A stretch of DNA of 64,000 nt from Strobilurus pachycystidiatus. Taxonomy: Eukaryota > Basidiomycota > Agaricomycetes > Agaricales > Physalacriaceae. Numbering within the stretch: the stretch's first letter is position 1; each line of letters begins with the position of its first letter. The notes beneath the pieces are model-generated. The model was not told the origin of the DNA. It did not search any database and was given only the letters and a program-made list of their open reading frames with translations. Shown piece by piece: positions 20,901 to 33,313 of this stretch. The stretch spans positions 3,100,001-3,164,000 of the forward strand of contig JAHLMK010000001.1 of the NCBI GenBank assembly GCA_019915135.1. The letters are read 5' to 3'. The position numbers were made by a program, and so were the translations under genes.

Positions 20901-21725
20901 TGCGACTGCACGCTAGGGTGTCTGGCTTACTATAAACGGAACTTGTTGCGGCTGTATAGTAGGCTGACTAAGGGAGACTATGTCTTGACTGTGGTCATGG
21001 CATCTCGGCCGATGCTCGGATCAAACGTGAATCATGTGCAGATCCTTGGCAGGTTTTCACCTTCGACGTCACCCTGATGTTGTTCTAAGGCGCGAGTCTT
21101 GCGCTCGGATGTCCCTCCAAGTCCTCGTTGTCGCAGGTTTGAGCTTTTGCAACATATGCTGTTCTTTTTCACGGACATCGCAGCATCCTCAGCCTTACAA
21201 CGACTCCATCGACATACTAGTTCAATTCGTTCCCAATGCATAGTCAACGCTTATATTCTTCCTATACGACATGCCGGTCCGCCCATGGCTCGAGGCAGTC
21301 TACCTCTAAAAGCACTAGCTCGGAGGGAAAGCTGTTCGGTCCAGCCAATCTATGGAGCTTGAGAATAGGCGACATTCGGAGGGACCGTATAGTATAAGTC
21401 GCGCTGGCTTGGCATTCTTCCTTCCGTATGAAGGGCTATCATGAAGCTTATGCGATACATCTTACATAGGCAACGTTCTTTCTCTCTCCATTCATCACAT
21501 AACTGTAATGTTCAAGGCCAGGAACAGCGTGCGCCTTATGGTTCTGCTCGGTCTGGCGGTATAACGGGACCTGTGCCAACAAGTTATCGACTGCGAACCT
21601 GAAACATCGGACTTTCGAGGAAATTTCTCACTGTTCACGCGTTCGCTATAAAACAGCCAGGTTCATTCGACTAGCTTCAGGCTTTCCGCCTTGCCCGTCA
21701 CTCTTTTCTCTTCCTCTTCACCACG
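18000..21725. other. 3.7-kb gene-poor accessory stretch
   Basis: I find no ORF with convincing protein character or splice continuity. 18,130-18,450 is a degenerate tract of GACAA/GATGAGGAC words. A perfect hairpin lies at 20,095-20,126. On the - strand, 20,522-20,430 reads like an exon end (DPADVAGVQRQRASCIVLGH, then GTGAGT), followed by QFAKDVDLGGVWKTGHDSHP after a possible intron. It may be a relic of a real gene, but I cannot identify it. A 7-bp palindrome with one central base lies at 20,808-20,822. The final ~100 bp are the likely promoter of the chitinase gene. Confidence 0.4.
20095..20126. repeat. Perfect 14-bp stem hairpin
   Basis: GATCACGATCCGGC and GCCGGATCGTGATC are exact reverse complements separated by AAAC. 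It lies in otherwise unassigned GC-rich DNA and has no evident relation to the TCGA palindromes of the first 10 kb. Confidence 0.75.
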
Positions 21726-24700
21726 ATGGCCACCCTTTTTGGGGCCGTCTTCCTCTCGTTTTTCATTCAACATGCACGCGCTGCCGATTGTACGACTGCC
21801 ACCGTCGGCTCGCCATATACCAACTGCTGGGACATCGCTGTGGGTAAAACCTTGACGTCTTCCGCTCGCAATTTATCTTCGCATTTTAGACTGCAGCGAT
21901 GATCAGCACTGATAAGCTCATCCAATACAACCCTGGCCTCGATTGCAGTGCTTTACAATTGGGACAGAAACTTTGTGTCACGGCTGGTGACCTTCCGTCC
22001 TCTGGCCCTCCCCAAAATTCCGACGGATCATGCGCCACATACACCGTACGCGTTCGGACTATTTCGGTTGTAATCTTTTTGACTTCGTCCCCAGGTGGTC
22101 GCGGACGACTACTGCGCTCTTATTGGCACAAAAGTAGGAATTACAGCTGCGCAAATTGAGCAGTTCAATGTCAACGCAAGTCCTTTTGACCTTTTCCTCG
22201 ATACGCTTACCGCTTACTATACTTTCTAGACATATAAATGGAAAGGATGTTCCGCCATCCAAGTTGGTCAAGTCATTTGTGTTTCTACTGGTACCCCTCC
22301 ACCGATTCCTGGTATGTTTACCCCCGTTTCATCCATGTTATTTTGTTTGGACTCGAACCTTTTCTTCAGTCGATCCCGCCCAACAATGCGGGCCCGAGTC
22401 TCCGAGCGGTGGCGATTGCCCTCTCAAAGCTTGTTGTTCCGCCTACGGATTCTGTGGAATTACGTCCGAATTCTGCGACGCTGCACCCAACGGCGAACCT
22501 TGGTATGCCTTCTTGTCTTTCCGAAGACGTTCTCTGACAATTCGGCAGTATCTCGAATTGTGACTACGCGACTCTGCCGAAGTGCGATGGTTCTCAGATG
22601 ACCCGCCACGTTGGTTACTATGCCGGATGGGCTGCGAACCGTACCTGTGATCCCGTCACAGTCTCGCAACTGGACCTCTCCGATCTTACTCATGTCATGT
22701 ACGTCTGCCTCTCTACAGTATGCTCGCTGATACCTGCTGACGGTCTTCCTACGCAGCTACGCCTTCGCTGTCATCAAAGAGGATGGCACAATCGGTTTCG
22801 ATGATTCCACTGACGGCGATCGGCTCAAGGAATTGGTGACCAAGGCTGGCAGCACCACCAAAGTTATGGTTGCTGTTGGCGGCTGGACGTTCTCAGAAGG
22901 AGCGAACAAGGATAGGTTCTCAATCATGATCGGCAGCTCCGCCGCTCGTGCGACCTTCATCAATTCGTGCAAGACCTTCATTTCAAGCTACAAGATTGCC
23001 GGAATTGACATCGACTTCGGTATGACGACCACTGTCGCCTGCTCCGCCTTGGTTCTAATCTAATGCCTCATTAGAATACCCCGCCGCCATGGAACGTCAG
23101 GCTCCTCCAGATGATACACCTAATCTGACTTTGTTCTTCGATGAGTTCCGTGCAGGACTTGGCAGCTCGCTGATTTCTTTGGCCACGCCCGCCGGATACT
23201 GGTTCTTGAAGGGCTTCGAGCTCGACAAGATCACGAAGAACCTTGACTTCGTCAACATGATGAGCTACGATTACCGTGAGTCTTCCCAGTCGTGTTTGGC
23301 GACTATCTTTCTGATGGCGTATCTTCCTGCTCAGATGGTCCTTGGGACACCACCGTTGCTGGATCGAATTCCACCGCCGAACCTCAATCCTCTCTTCTCG
23401 ACATGATTGATTCGGCTAAGCTCTACAGCAAGGCTGGGGTTGACCTCAAGAAAATCAACCTCGGTCTTGCCTGGTACGGGCGCACCTACGCTTTGGAGGA
23501 CCGCACTTGCGCTGGTTACGGATGCGATATGACTGCTGGTGGCACGAAGGGAAAGTGTACTGGCGAGAGTAAGCTTCTGATAGCCTTCTACCTATCTTTT
23601 CTTGCTGCTGACGGTCTTTATTCCTTTATTAGGTGGTGTCCTAGCTGGCTTTGAGATCATCGATATCATGATTGATGCCAGTGCCAGGCCCGTCCTCGAC
23701 AAGAAGTCGCAAACCAGGTGGTTCACTCACAATGGCGACTTGATCACTTTTGATGATGAGGATACTCGGGCTGCGAAGTCGAAATGGGCCGTAAGTTCTT
23801 CTTCAGATCATTTCCAAGTACAGGATCTCAATCTCTCCCAGGGCGAGACCTGTTTCGGAGGTGATATGATCTGGTCCATTGATCAACAGCTTCCCAAGAG
23901 TGAGCAGATTCGTGTCTCTGACTAGGCCTTCATCATCTTATGTGCCCTCCGCAGATGGCGCCACCCCTGGCCCCGGCGTCTTCGTCGAAAAGTCACTGAA
24001 CACAAAGCTCGGCGCATACTGGGCAACACCGACCAAATCGAATGACTGCTCCGGTTACGGAACTCGTAAGTTGCCCGCGCTTAGGCTACATGTAGTCTCA
24101 CTCCTCATTCTGTATAGGTATATGGAGCGCTAGGTTGTGGGGCATCCCTAGCGGCTATGATTGGGTCAAAGCCTGTGAGGAAAGTCCTGTCACTATCAAC
24201 GGTGTCACTTATGATTCGTGAGCACTCATGTCTCCAGCACTGAAAGGAGCTCATTATTGCTCATAGGCCTGATGAGTGCCACGATCAAGGCTTCGCTGGT
24301 GGTCTCATCGGCAAGTGGTACGTCAGCAGCGAAGACAGTCACTGCAAACCGCACTGGGGCAGTCTCGGTGACGACGGCTGCTCCGGTTTCGGTGAACATC
24401 GCTGGTGGTCTCGTCTGTGGTATGTGTCCTCGACCACTCGTCTCGCCATATACCGACTGATGTCGTTTCAAAGGGGTATTCCCAGTGGAGTTGATTGGTA
24501 CACAATGTGCAAAAGCACGCCAATCACCATTGACGGCAAGACATATAACCGGTTGGTCTCTCTTGCTCAGCCCGAGGGACAGAAGTACTGATTCCAATCA
24601 CCTCGTAGGCCCAGCGGTTGTGACGACGAGTGGTTCTACGGCGGCGAACTCGGAAGTACGTGGTTGGATGCTCGTATGTGTGTATGATGCCTACACTGAC

Positions 24701-26405
24701 CCTTCCATAGTTTGGTTTGTCCCTGATGACAACTGCAAGGGCTCTTGGGGTAACATGAAGTAAGTTTTCACCACACAAAGTCCGAGACTCAGATTGACTT
24801 TCATTCGCTCCAGGGACAATGGTTGCTCTGACACCCTTGGACGTCGCGAATGGTCCAGCAAGCTGTTCGATATTGTTGGCTCTTGGGAGGTTCGCCCACC
24901 ATAACTGGCCAACCTTTCCAATCTCAATGCACAATTCTAGGACGCCTGTAATCACCGTGACGCTGAAGTAGAGGATGAGTACTTCTCGGTGCCCACGTCA
25001 GCTTCTATCGTTCGCCTGATTCAATTCATGATCACTGACCAGTCTTTCGTGCAGTAAATGTGAAAAGCATGTCAGTAAGTATATCTATGTTCATTGTAGC
25101 TCAGTCCCACAAGCTGATTGTATCCATAGCCGGTATCTGGGGTATCTTTGAAACCCAAGACACGACTTGCGGAGTCCCACCTTGCCCAGATGGTAAAGTG
25201 TGGGACTACAACACGGGAGGATGCGCCGACTGCGACGGTGTGTCTTTGATCTTGGCACCTTCTCACGGTCTCATCTTTCTTCACAGGAAACTCCCGACTT
25301 CTGAGCAGCGCGGCTGTTGGAGTCTCAGAACGCGACAACGTTGTCCCTCAACTCGCCAATCAGACCGAATATTCTCGCGCCGCTGCCGCCAACCGAACTC
25401 ATGCCCTCGCAGGATACCACCGACACCAAGCTGCCAAACACCGTCGCTCACACAGTCTCCCTGTCAACAGTAACACCAGCCCAGCCCATGCTTTCCGCTC
25501 ACTGGAGAGGCGCGACAAGTGGTGTGTTCCATTCTGGCTCCCTCGTCCGCAACCCGACCTGTTCCCGCAAATACCTGCTGCCTGGCAAGGTGGGGCAGCA
25601 GAAGGACCTTCCGCTCAAGAAATCGCTTCTTCTACAACAGCGCAGAACGCGTTCCAGGTACACTGGTGTTGTCTCACATTATCTAGCTGCTGATGTCCCA
25701 CAAGGAAGCCTGGAATGACTCCTTCAATACACCGACTACCGCTCGGGAGGCTGGTGGCTGGATATACGCTGATCAGAACAGTATGTCCCAGTGACGAGGA
25801 ATAAGCCGGACTGTGATCACTAAGAGCTTCTGTAGATCCTTCACGCATCTACATCCGTCGTGCTCCTGCTAGTCGTTCAACACCTATGAATCAACTTCGG
25901 CCTCCTAGCACCGCTGCCGGAATCAATCTGTGGAATCCGGAAAGTAGCCCTGGACGTCCTCCACCTACGGGTTTCGTCCTTGTTGCCACATTCCACACAC
26001 ATCCTGTGCGTCTTACCATGAGACCTCCGCTGAATAGCCCCGTACTAAAATCTATCAAGATGGGAGAGGCGTATGGCGGAGACGCCGCTGTCCCCTCGAC
26101 TAACGACCATGCGAACGCTTGGGCTCGGTACGCAACAACTGTTAGCTACAGTAGTACCTAACTAATCCGTCTGCAGGGGCGTCCCCGGGATCGTCATCCA
26201 TCGTCGTGGGCTTGTCGGCTATGGTCCTGCTCGTCGCGCTCAAATAAATTCACCTCCAGGCTATCCAATGCCGTCAGTTAGATATTCATTCGATATTGGA
26301 GCTAGCTAACTTGTCCCCAGGAATGAGGAGTGGGCCGGTCAAGGTAGTTCGGGTACTCGTCTCGGTAACTGGACTCCAGACGACGCACCGAATCAGCAAG
26401 AGTAG
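21726..26405 (+). CDS. Secreted LysM-CBM18-GH18 chitinase with killer-toxin-like architecture
   Basis: The gene has about 20 small exons; the start MATLFGAVFLSFF is a signal peptide. Two LysM-like modules follow (LIQYNPGLDCSALQLGQKLC; FNVNTYKWKGC, AIQVGQVIC), then a CBM18 chitin-binding module (CGPESPSGGDCPLKACCSAY, GFCG). The GH18 domain follows (YYAGWA, VMVAVGGWTFS, AGIDIDFEYP, MSYDYHGPWD, GLAWYGRTY). The DxDxE core is present, but the usual first Asp of DGxDxDxE is Ala. Three Cys/Trp-rich repeats come next (RLWGIPSG..W, P.TI.G.TY, GCS). The C-terminal domain has GGWIY, FHTHP, PSTNDHANAW and YGP, resembling DUF4329/JAB-like domains at the ends of bacterial polymorphic toxins. Fungal subgroup C chitinases share LysM-CBM18-GH18 with the zymocin alpha subunit. 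It could act on chitin walls of rival fungi; the C-terminal activity is inference. Confidence 0.8.
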
Positions 26406-27143
26406 CCTGACCGGTCGCTGGACCACGTTCTTTCGGATATACGAGGACCCCATTTATTGCAAACAAATTGAATTTTCTCTACACCTATGCTAGTGCCCTT
26501 CATTCAACAACACCAACTTAGAGCATGACCAAAGTAATCGTTCGAACATCCTCCTCTAAACGCTGTATTCGGGACCGAATCCCTTGGTGAGGGGTTGGAG
26601 CCACAGCAGTGCTGAAGACCAAATGGATTCGGAACAGTACGATATCAATGAACGTGTTAACTTCGAAACTTGCTTGTCCAAAAGGAAAAAAAGTAAAGAG
26701 GAAGGATAGCAGAGAGACACCGTGACGGGCTAGAGAGAGAGACCACCGCTTCCCAACAGTGACACACGATGACAGATGACCTGCGAGGAGACGATGCTGG
26801 AATAGGGAACAGCGTACGCGTAACAATGACAACGAAGACCCTCTCAGTCTTGACAGTGTAAGATGAGTTGCTGTATGACTCTACATATATCTCTCGATAC
26901 CGTAACATAACATTCTGAGTCAAGCCCTGTCCAACCCTGTTTTCCAAGTTGTCTCTTCATCGCCGTCATTCTCCCCATATTGGGACGACACGCCACCCTC
27001 AAATGTTCAGGAGTGCGACAAGGGTTTTGCTCACAAGCCCACTGGAGCAAATCAATTCCTTGCAACCTCAAAGGTTCAAATGCCCTAAGGGAAGCATTCG
27101 GGGGCTTGCTCAGACCGTCATGGCATTGGCACGTACGAGCCAG
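26406..27143. other. Intergenic stretch between the chitinase and DUF4246 genes
   Basis: No gene is supported. I see no ORF that could be an immunity partner for the chitinase fusion. The sequence contains the presumed 3' end of the chitinase gene and the promoter of the DUF4246 gene. Confidence 0.45.
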
Positions 27144-29307
27144 ATGTCGCAAAAGATCAGTGAGTCCGAGTCGTAGCGTACCTGACGTTCCGACGTTTCT
27201 TGAACCGCGTTTCTTGCATCCTCAGCGGCCCGGGAAGCCTCTTGGCAGACTTATACTCCCCAATGGCCAGAGAAGACCAGTGAGTTGTGAAATACTCGAT
27301 GTTCTCGGCGTATATCAACCGCGGTCCTTGCATCCTCAGCGGATGCCTGCGAGGAGGCTTATACTTCCAGCTTCGGCCACAACTCGGACGGTTACCCTCA
27401 TCCTTTCCTCCCCTCCTATCTCGAAGGTTGGGGAGACGTCCCTCGCACTGTTGTCGAACTTAGGATGTGCGCGTTGTCTGCGGCTCTGAGAGACAAGCCG
27501 GACTGGCAGAACAAGATGAAGGATCCGATCATTCGCGCCAAGTGGAGGGAGGAAGCCCTCCCGCAAGCACTTCCAGAGGGTATACAGGAAGAATGGAAAC
27601 TCAGTGAGCATATGGTAATGCCGTCTATCTGAAATGAGGGGATGTCACTGACTGCGTGGCCACGATACATAGATTGATTACGTGCTGGATGAGTTATACG
27701 GTTACGCCCAGCTCGTAGACGATCAAACAGGCATTCAGGTCGCGTGTTACGAGCGCATCTGGCAATCCGACAGCCTCATCCCCAAGGCTCTGCACAAAAG
27801 TCTTTCTCAGTCTGTGGCTAAACTCGAAGACGTTCCCGCAGACAAACAGGATTGGCATCCCGGAAGTGACGGCCAGGTCCTGGACTTGGTACACCCTTCC
27901 CTCTATCCTGTCCGCTACGGGCATTCTGTCGCACGTAACGACGAGGGTAGTCTCGAGGTTGTCAAAGTCCCTGATGTTCACGCTCATAGCTACTTCTCCT
28001 CCAAGCGCTTTCAATGGCTGCCATCCGACTTTGCCATCGATTCAAGCGGAAAAGTGCATCTTCAGGGATACTACATCAACAACATACACCCATCCAAAAA
28101 TGCCGATCTCTATCCAGTCATTGAGAAACTTGTTGAACGCGCTGTCCCGCTATTTGAGCGCGTACTTTCGGATTTGCGTCGACCTCTCAGCAGGCAGCGC
28201 ATGCGCGTGTGTGGCACTGATGAGTATCATCACTATCAAGGGACAGTCGGATGTGTGTTCGTTGACGAGAACGGCCAGTCAACTGGGGCACCCTGGCCTT
28301 TCGAACATGGTATCGACGATAATTCGTGGGACGACCAGGAGCTTGAGGCTTGGCATAGGACGCTGTCTAAGAGGCTTCCCGAGGTTTATGGACGATATGA
28401 TGGCGCGCTGGATAGAATCCAGAAAACTGTCTCTTTGACGGGTTCAACTATCCAGCTGATTGTCAAACTAGCCAACATTGTTTTGACACCGGAAAAGCCT
28501 GAAAACTTGGGTGGTACGTGGCACGTCGAAGGCATGTACTAGGAACCTACATGACACCCATCCTGATGTTGAACTTACGTACACGTAGGAATGGAGAATG
28601 AAGGCATTGTATCGACATTCCTATACGTGCGTGATCCTTTACATTGCTTGTCACTGTTCATGTTGTTAACGCGCCTTGGGCTCTCAGTATTATGACGAGG
28701 ATAACATTACAGAGTCCCGTCTTGCTTTCCGTACGTCCGTTGTGGAACCGACGTACCATGGTCAGGACGATGAGCCATGTTCGCAGATCTTGTACAATAT
28801 GAAGAGGTTCGTTCTACATCCTCTGACATATACAGTCCTGTTAGGCTCACTCTGCTGTACTTTGCCCAGAGACTCACCTCTGGTTCAAAATCTGGGTAGC
28901 TTGAAGACCTCAAGAGGACGTTGCATCGCTTTCCCAATATTTACCAGCACCAGGTTCAACCCTTTAGTCTGCAGGACAAAACCAAACCTGGCCATCGCAA
29001 GATTATTGCTTTTTTCCTCATTGACCCTGAACGGCCTGTACTCTCTACAACGACAATCGCTCCCCAGCAGAAGGATTGGGTCGACGAGATCATTGATAGT
29101 AACGATAACGGCCTCGCGAACGACATACCTGTCGAGCTCGTGAATATGACACCTGGACTCGCGCGTGAGGGCAGTATGTCGCGCGCCGAAGCGGAGGTTG
29201 TCAGGAAGGAACTTATGGAGGAGCGCTCTGTTATGGAGCAAGATGTCACCACAGATAAGTTCCAGATCCAGTTCAACATGTGGTCAGTTGAACTTGACCA
29301 TGAATAA
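27144..29307 (+). pseudogene. DUF4246 family protein, apparent one-base frameshift near the 3' end
   Basis: Exons are 27144-27159, 27226-27279, 27340-27614, 27673-28531, 28589-28626, 28688-28806 and 28870-29307. The start MSQKITAREASWQTYTP comes from two tiny first exons. Conserved parts are LPSYLEGWGDVPRTVVELRM, DKPDWQNKMKDP, SFKRFQWLPSDF-type text (here SSKRFQWLPSDFAID), GTWHVEGMENEGIVSTFLYY, SLKTSRGRCIAFP and FFLIDPERPVLSTTTIAPQQ. DUF4246 is a fungal family of unknown function whose HVEG and later His residues suggest a metal-binding fold. The intron at 28532-28588 has a GC donor. Near 28935 the frame must shift by one base between RCIAFP and NIYQHQVQPF: a run of three C where four are expected. 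Either this is a sequencing error or the gene is newly broken. Confidence 0.75.
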
Positions 29308-29568
29308 ACCCTACACCGCTGATCTATGGTACAGTGAACACTGACTGATACGGCGGAGAAAAAGATTTCGCTGTGCTGAATACCCAGCACCAGTCCTCCA
29401 TGTCCGTGGCCCAGCTACGTCCCTCGGATGGATCAGACCTAGTTGAGAAGACGTCTCCCTTGAATATCCGACAATGTTGTTCCAGTATTACAGACTTTTT
29501 GCCGAGGTCTCTGGTAAGTGTAAGATATACGTAGCGTTCAACGTGTGTGTTGACAACGCTGCTAATCA

Positions 29569-32500
29569 TCATAGCTTCGTTATATCTCCTTCTCCTACCT
29601 TCAAAAGGAATCTCTCGATGACTGACTTTCCACGATGCAAATTAGAGAGTGAGATACGCTCGTTAGGCAAGTGGGCTTGATCCTAAGAAGAATGAGCTCA
29701 CGATAGACGAAAGTTCCAAGGTACTCACCGAGCTCTGTCCCATTGGTAGATGCAAAGCGTGACACCCAAACTCTTTTTCGAGGTAAGGAATGGAAGGGAT
29801 GGACTATGCGTGTCAGTCAGTACCGAGTCTGATTGGGAGACAGATACGACCAACCCCTCCTTCTCGTATACGTAAGGGAGCTACACCCCATTCTTCCTGT
29901 ACAGCACTCTCAAGTGCATCGAACCAAGGACCATCTAGCTGCCCGAGCCACCAATCCGCCGTCTCCTTCAATTCGACCTGTTTTATCTAGGCTTCAGAAT
30001 CACGAGCTACACGCCGTACAACAGCAAGTACCTTCAGAGTGTTCGGTGAGCCCAAATCTTCGAAAAATTTGGTGAGGTAATCGCGTAAAGACCTCGCTAT
30101 CGTCTCCAATTCTTGATCGGGCACGATACGTATCGATACTTGTGACCTCACAGTGCCAGGGATAACCGTCGCATCTTGGCTCCCACATCAGCCAAGTTCC
30201 ATCATTAGAGTAAATGCAGAGACTTACTCTGAGGTCCCGAGGCTTCAATGTTGTGCACCGTCAACGATGGTTCCGTCCACCGCGACGCCAACAACGAAGC
30301 GGGCTTTCCAGTGATCTCAGCCAACGTCGCATAGAGGGTCTTTTCTTCTTCCGTACTGGTACATTGGCGTACTCGGTCGTCTGGAGACAGTCAGCATCTG
30401 TTTCGGAACGGCGAGGCGAATGGGACTGACAGAAGTCGGGAATTTTGACACGTTTCTGCCGATTGGTTAGTGTCGCCAAGAGTTGAATCCTGTGTACAGA
30501 AGTTGTTCAGTGAAACGTAGGACCAACATGCATGCCCACATGTCATCCATAGGCTCCATGAGACCACCACCGTCTACACCGGAATGCAGGTCGGGAAGGT
30601 TGCTTGCAATCTACGAGAAAAGTTTTAGGAGGTGCAACAGCGAAGGCAGTAGAGTGGAATCGGTCTACCTCTAAATCGCAATGAACCACGCCACGTAGCC
30701 CGTAAGTAATACATGGATTTGATTCTGAGATCCAAGTAGAGTTGCTGGAATCAGATTAGACAAAAATGAAGTCCAGAGTCGCAAGCCTTGCCTAACGAGA
30801 ATCGCGTCAATGTCACCAATCACATCCTACAGAGAGCGGTTAGAGCCTATATGAGCTTAAGAAGTTGTAAACAAACCTTATGTGCACGGACAGTCTCTTC
30901 AAAACCCGTACTGCCACATTCTTCTTCACCCTCAATCAAAAAGACGAGATCTACTGATAACTTCCTCGAAGATAGCAGCTCTGCTGCAGCAAAGGCAGTA
31001 GCCATTATGGGTCCTTTGTCGTCAGTCACACCGCGTCCGTATAGGTAGCCATTCCTTCCTGTCATAGAAAACGGATCAGAGGTCCACCCGTCGCTGGGAG
31101 CCGCCATGACATCGTAATGACTACGAGATGCTGAGTGGGTAACCGTCCATCGGCAAGTAAAAAGACGCACCCGTAGAACAATATTCGCGGTTTCCGTGCG
31201 GTTTGCTGTTTTTGTACACCAGAGAAGCTGCCCAAGACTAGAGGGTTTTTACCCTCGCCGGTAGGAATCTGGGGGGAGAAGTTAATGAATGCGAGTAACA
31301 AAGCAAGCGATCTAGTCACCAAGGAGGTGGTGGCACCTAATTGACTAAGACACTTTTTGAGCCATATGCCTGCTTGTCTACACTCTTCTCGATGGGGAGA
31401 CGAAGAGCTGACACTGGGAATAGCGATGAACTTGGAAAGGGCATACTCCAAAGAACCTGCGCGTGTGTAAATCAACTCGATTCATAGGATGTTTCACTGA
31501 ACATACCACTGTGAGGTTGGCTATCACTAACAGCAGTTCCCGGAGACAGCGAAGCGAGAGAAGGACGGTCAAACCCTAACGACCGAGTCCGGTCCCTTGG
31601 AACGGCAACGTCCCAGATCTAAGCAGTGAGTGAGTCTCGGTCGTCGATACAGTGGTGAAGCGCACATTGATATGGTCATCATTTCCTCCAGTCAACAACA
31701 CCGTTCGATTGTCACAACGGGTCGCTATAGACGAGAGTACGATGCCTGAATGGGCTTGCCAGGAGGCCATTTGGTCAAACGACGCCGAATATCGTTGGAC
31801 TCGTCCATTCGCCGAGCAGACATAGAGGTCGAACTCGACCAAGGTAAGCGATAGGATGTCGATGCCCTCCTGCACGATGATGGTCCGGACGATGGATTTG
31901 GTTTCGATATCTAGGACCTTGACGATCCCATCCTGACATCCGCCGTAGATGGTGTCTCCACGCGTCACCAGTGCGAACACAGCGCCAATGTTGCCTCCGA
32001 ACTCATGATTGAACACCGGGCCTTGTGGTGAACAATCCCAGATCTTGATGGTCTCGTCTCCACTCCCAGAAACGAGCTTCACGTCCCCTGAATCGCATTC
32101 CTCCAAGATCGCGAGGGAGTAGATGTACCCATAGTGCGCGGCGTCGATCACATTCGTGACGGGGATGGAAATACGCGGTAGCGCGGCAGAAGACACAGGG
32201 GTGGACTGGCCGCTCCCCGCATTGTTCGCGTATATGTCCGCCGGTTTCCGTTCGTATTGAGGGTAGCTATCGAAGAACTTGTGCGCCTTCCGCGAAATGT
32301 TTGTTGCGGAATCGGTGGGCGGGAGGGAGGGCGCGCCGGTCCTGAGCTCGATCCATTGCAGCGAGGTGTTCTGGCAGCCGATGTATATCGTTTGGAGCTT
32401 GTTCGACCAGGCTAAGGAGAAGAGGTCGCCTGCACCGGTCTCGAGGTAAGGATCGATGACATAGACAGGTTTGAGGGAGGCGGCATTCCATACTCTGATA

Positions 32501-32949
32501 GTGCTGTCGCCTACGACTGCTTAGCTTGATGCTAAGATGAACATTATCAGGCAACGCACCTGAGGAGCTCAGAAGCCATTCCTTCTCTGGAACATACACC
32601 AATGCCAGTATACTTCCAGTGTGCCCTCGAAGTGTGTCCTTCAGCGTGAACGCCTTCTTGCACCACACCTACCACGCGAGTCATTGGGCTGGTAGGCATA
32701 CAAGATGTCTGGCACGTACTGCAATGTCCTCATTCTGACTGCCTGAAAAGACATACTTGTCGCTGGCGGCGAGACTGAGCACTGAACTGTGTAGTTCATG
32801 GAGAGAATGCGAGAGACGCGGCGATGACTCGTCCGTATGCAGCTCGCGACTCAAAGAGGCTAGAGCAGCTTGTTAGCGTGGTTGAACACGTCTGAGTTGC
32901 GGCATAACTCACGGTCCAAGGGAGAAAGTGGGGCGTTTGACGATTCCAT
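29569..32949 (-). CDS. DUG2: DUG2-like WD40 / M20 metallopeptidase, glutathione degradation
   Basis: Seventeen exons splice in frame to 856 residues, close to the ~880 of yeast Dug2. Residues 1-~410 are WD40 repeats (YVFSGSQNEDIAVWCKKAF, LSSSGDSTIRVWNAA, GSGDETIKIWDCS, GGNDDHINIWDVAVP). Residues ~430-856 form an M20 peptidase: SLEYALSKFIAIPSV, HYDVMAAPSDGWTSDPF, LYGRGVTDDKGP, LIEGEEECGS, YGLRGVVHCDLE, DLHSGVDGGG. The zinc ligands and catalytic Asp/Glu of the family are visible. In yeast, Dug2 with the amidotransferase Dug3 forms the cytosolic complex that starts the gamma-glutamyl-transpeptidase-independent degradation of glutathione. Intron 9 (30745-30791) has a GC donor (TTAG/GCAAGG), required to read ILVSNSTW. 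A separate Dug3 or Dug1 gene is not in this window. Confidence 0.9.
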
Positions 32950-33313
32950 TCACGCTGGTAGGAGGCAAGGGTGATAACATCATTGCTGCACACTGCCGAA
33001 CGGTTGCAGGCGACGCGGTCTCGGACTTGAGCGGACGAAACCACGTATGCAGTTTGGTAGAGCTAAGCTTAGGCCGATGGGTGTGCGCGATAGCTGCAAG
33101 AAATTGCGAATCCTGAGCACACGTTGAACGTGTTTACCCTAAAAAGGAAGAGGCCTGAATCCCGCCCGTCCTTTATTGTGTCCGAGAGTGAATGACGAAA
33201 AATGCCAATTCAATAACAGCGTCGGGTCCCAAACAAAGTCTGGTCAAGTACAATACTTATGTAGAAATTAGTATGATACAGTACATGTCGTGCGGAGAAA
33301 ACATGAATAATCA
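32950..33313. other. Intergenic region between DUG2 and the PAP2 gene
   Basis: No gene is seen. It contains the DUG2 promoter side and the 3' end of the PAP2 gene. Confidence 0.45.

Noticed and set aside
26406..27143. Possible immunity gene beside the toxin-like chitinase
   Set aside because: No ORF with protein-like features lies between the chitinase and the DUF4246 gene.
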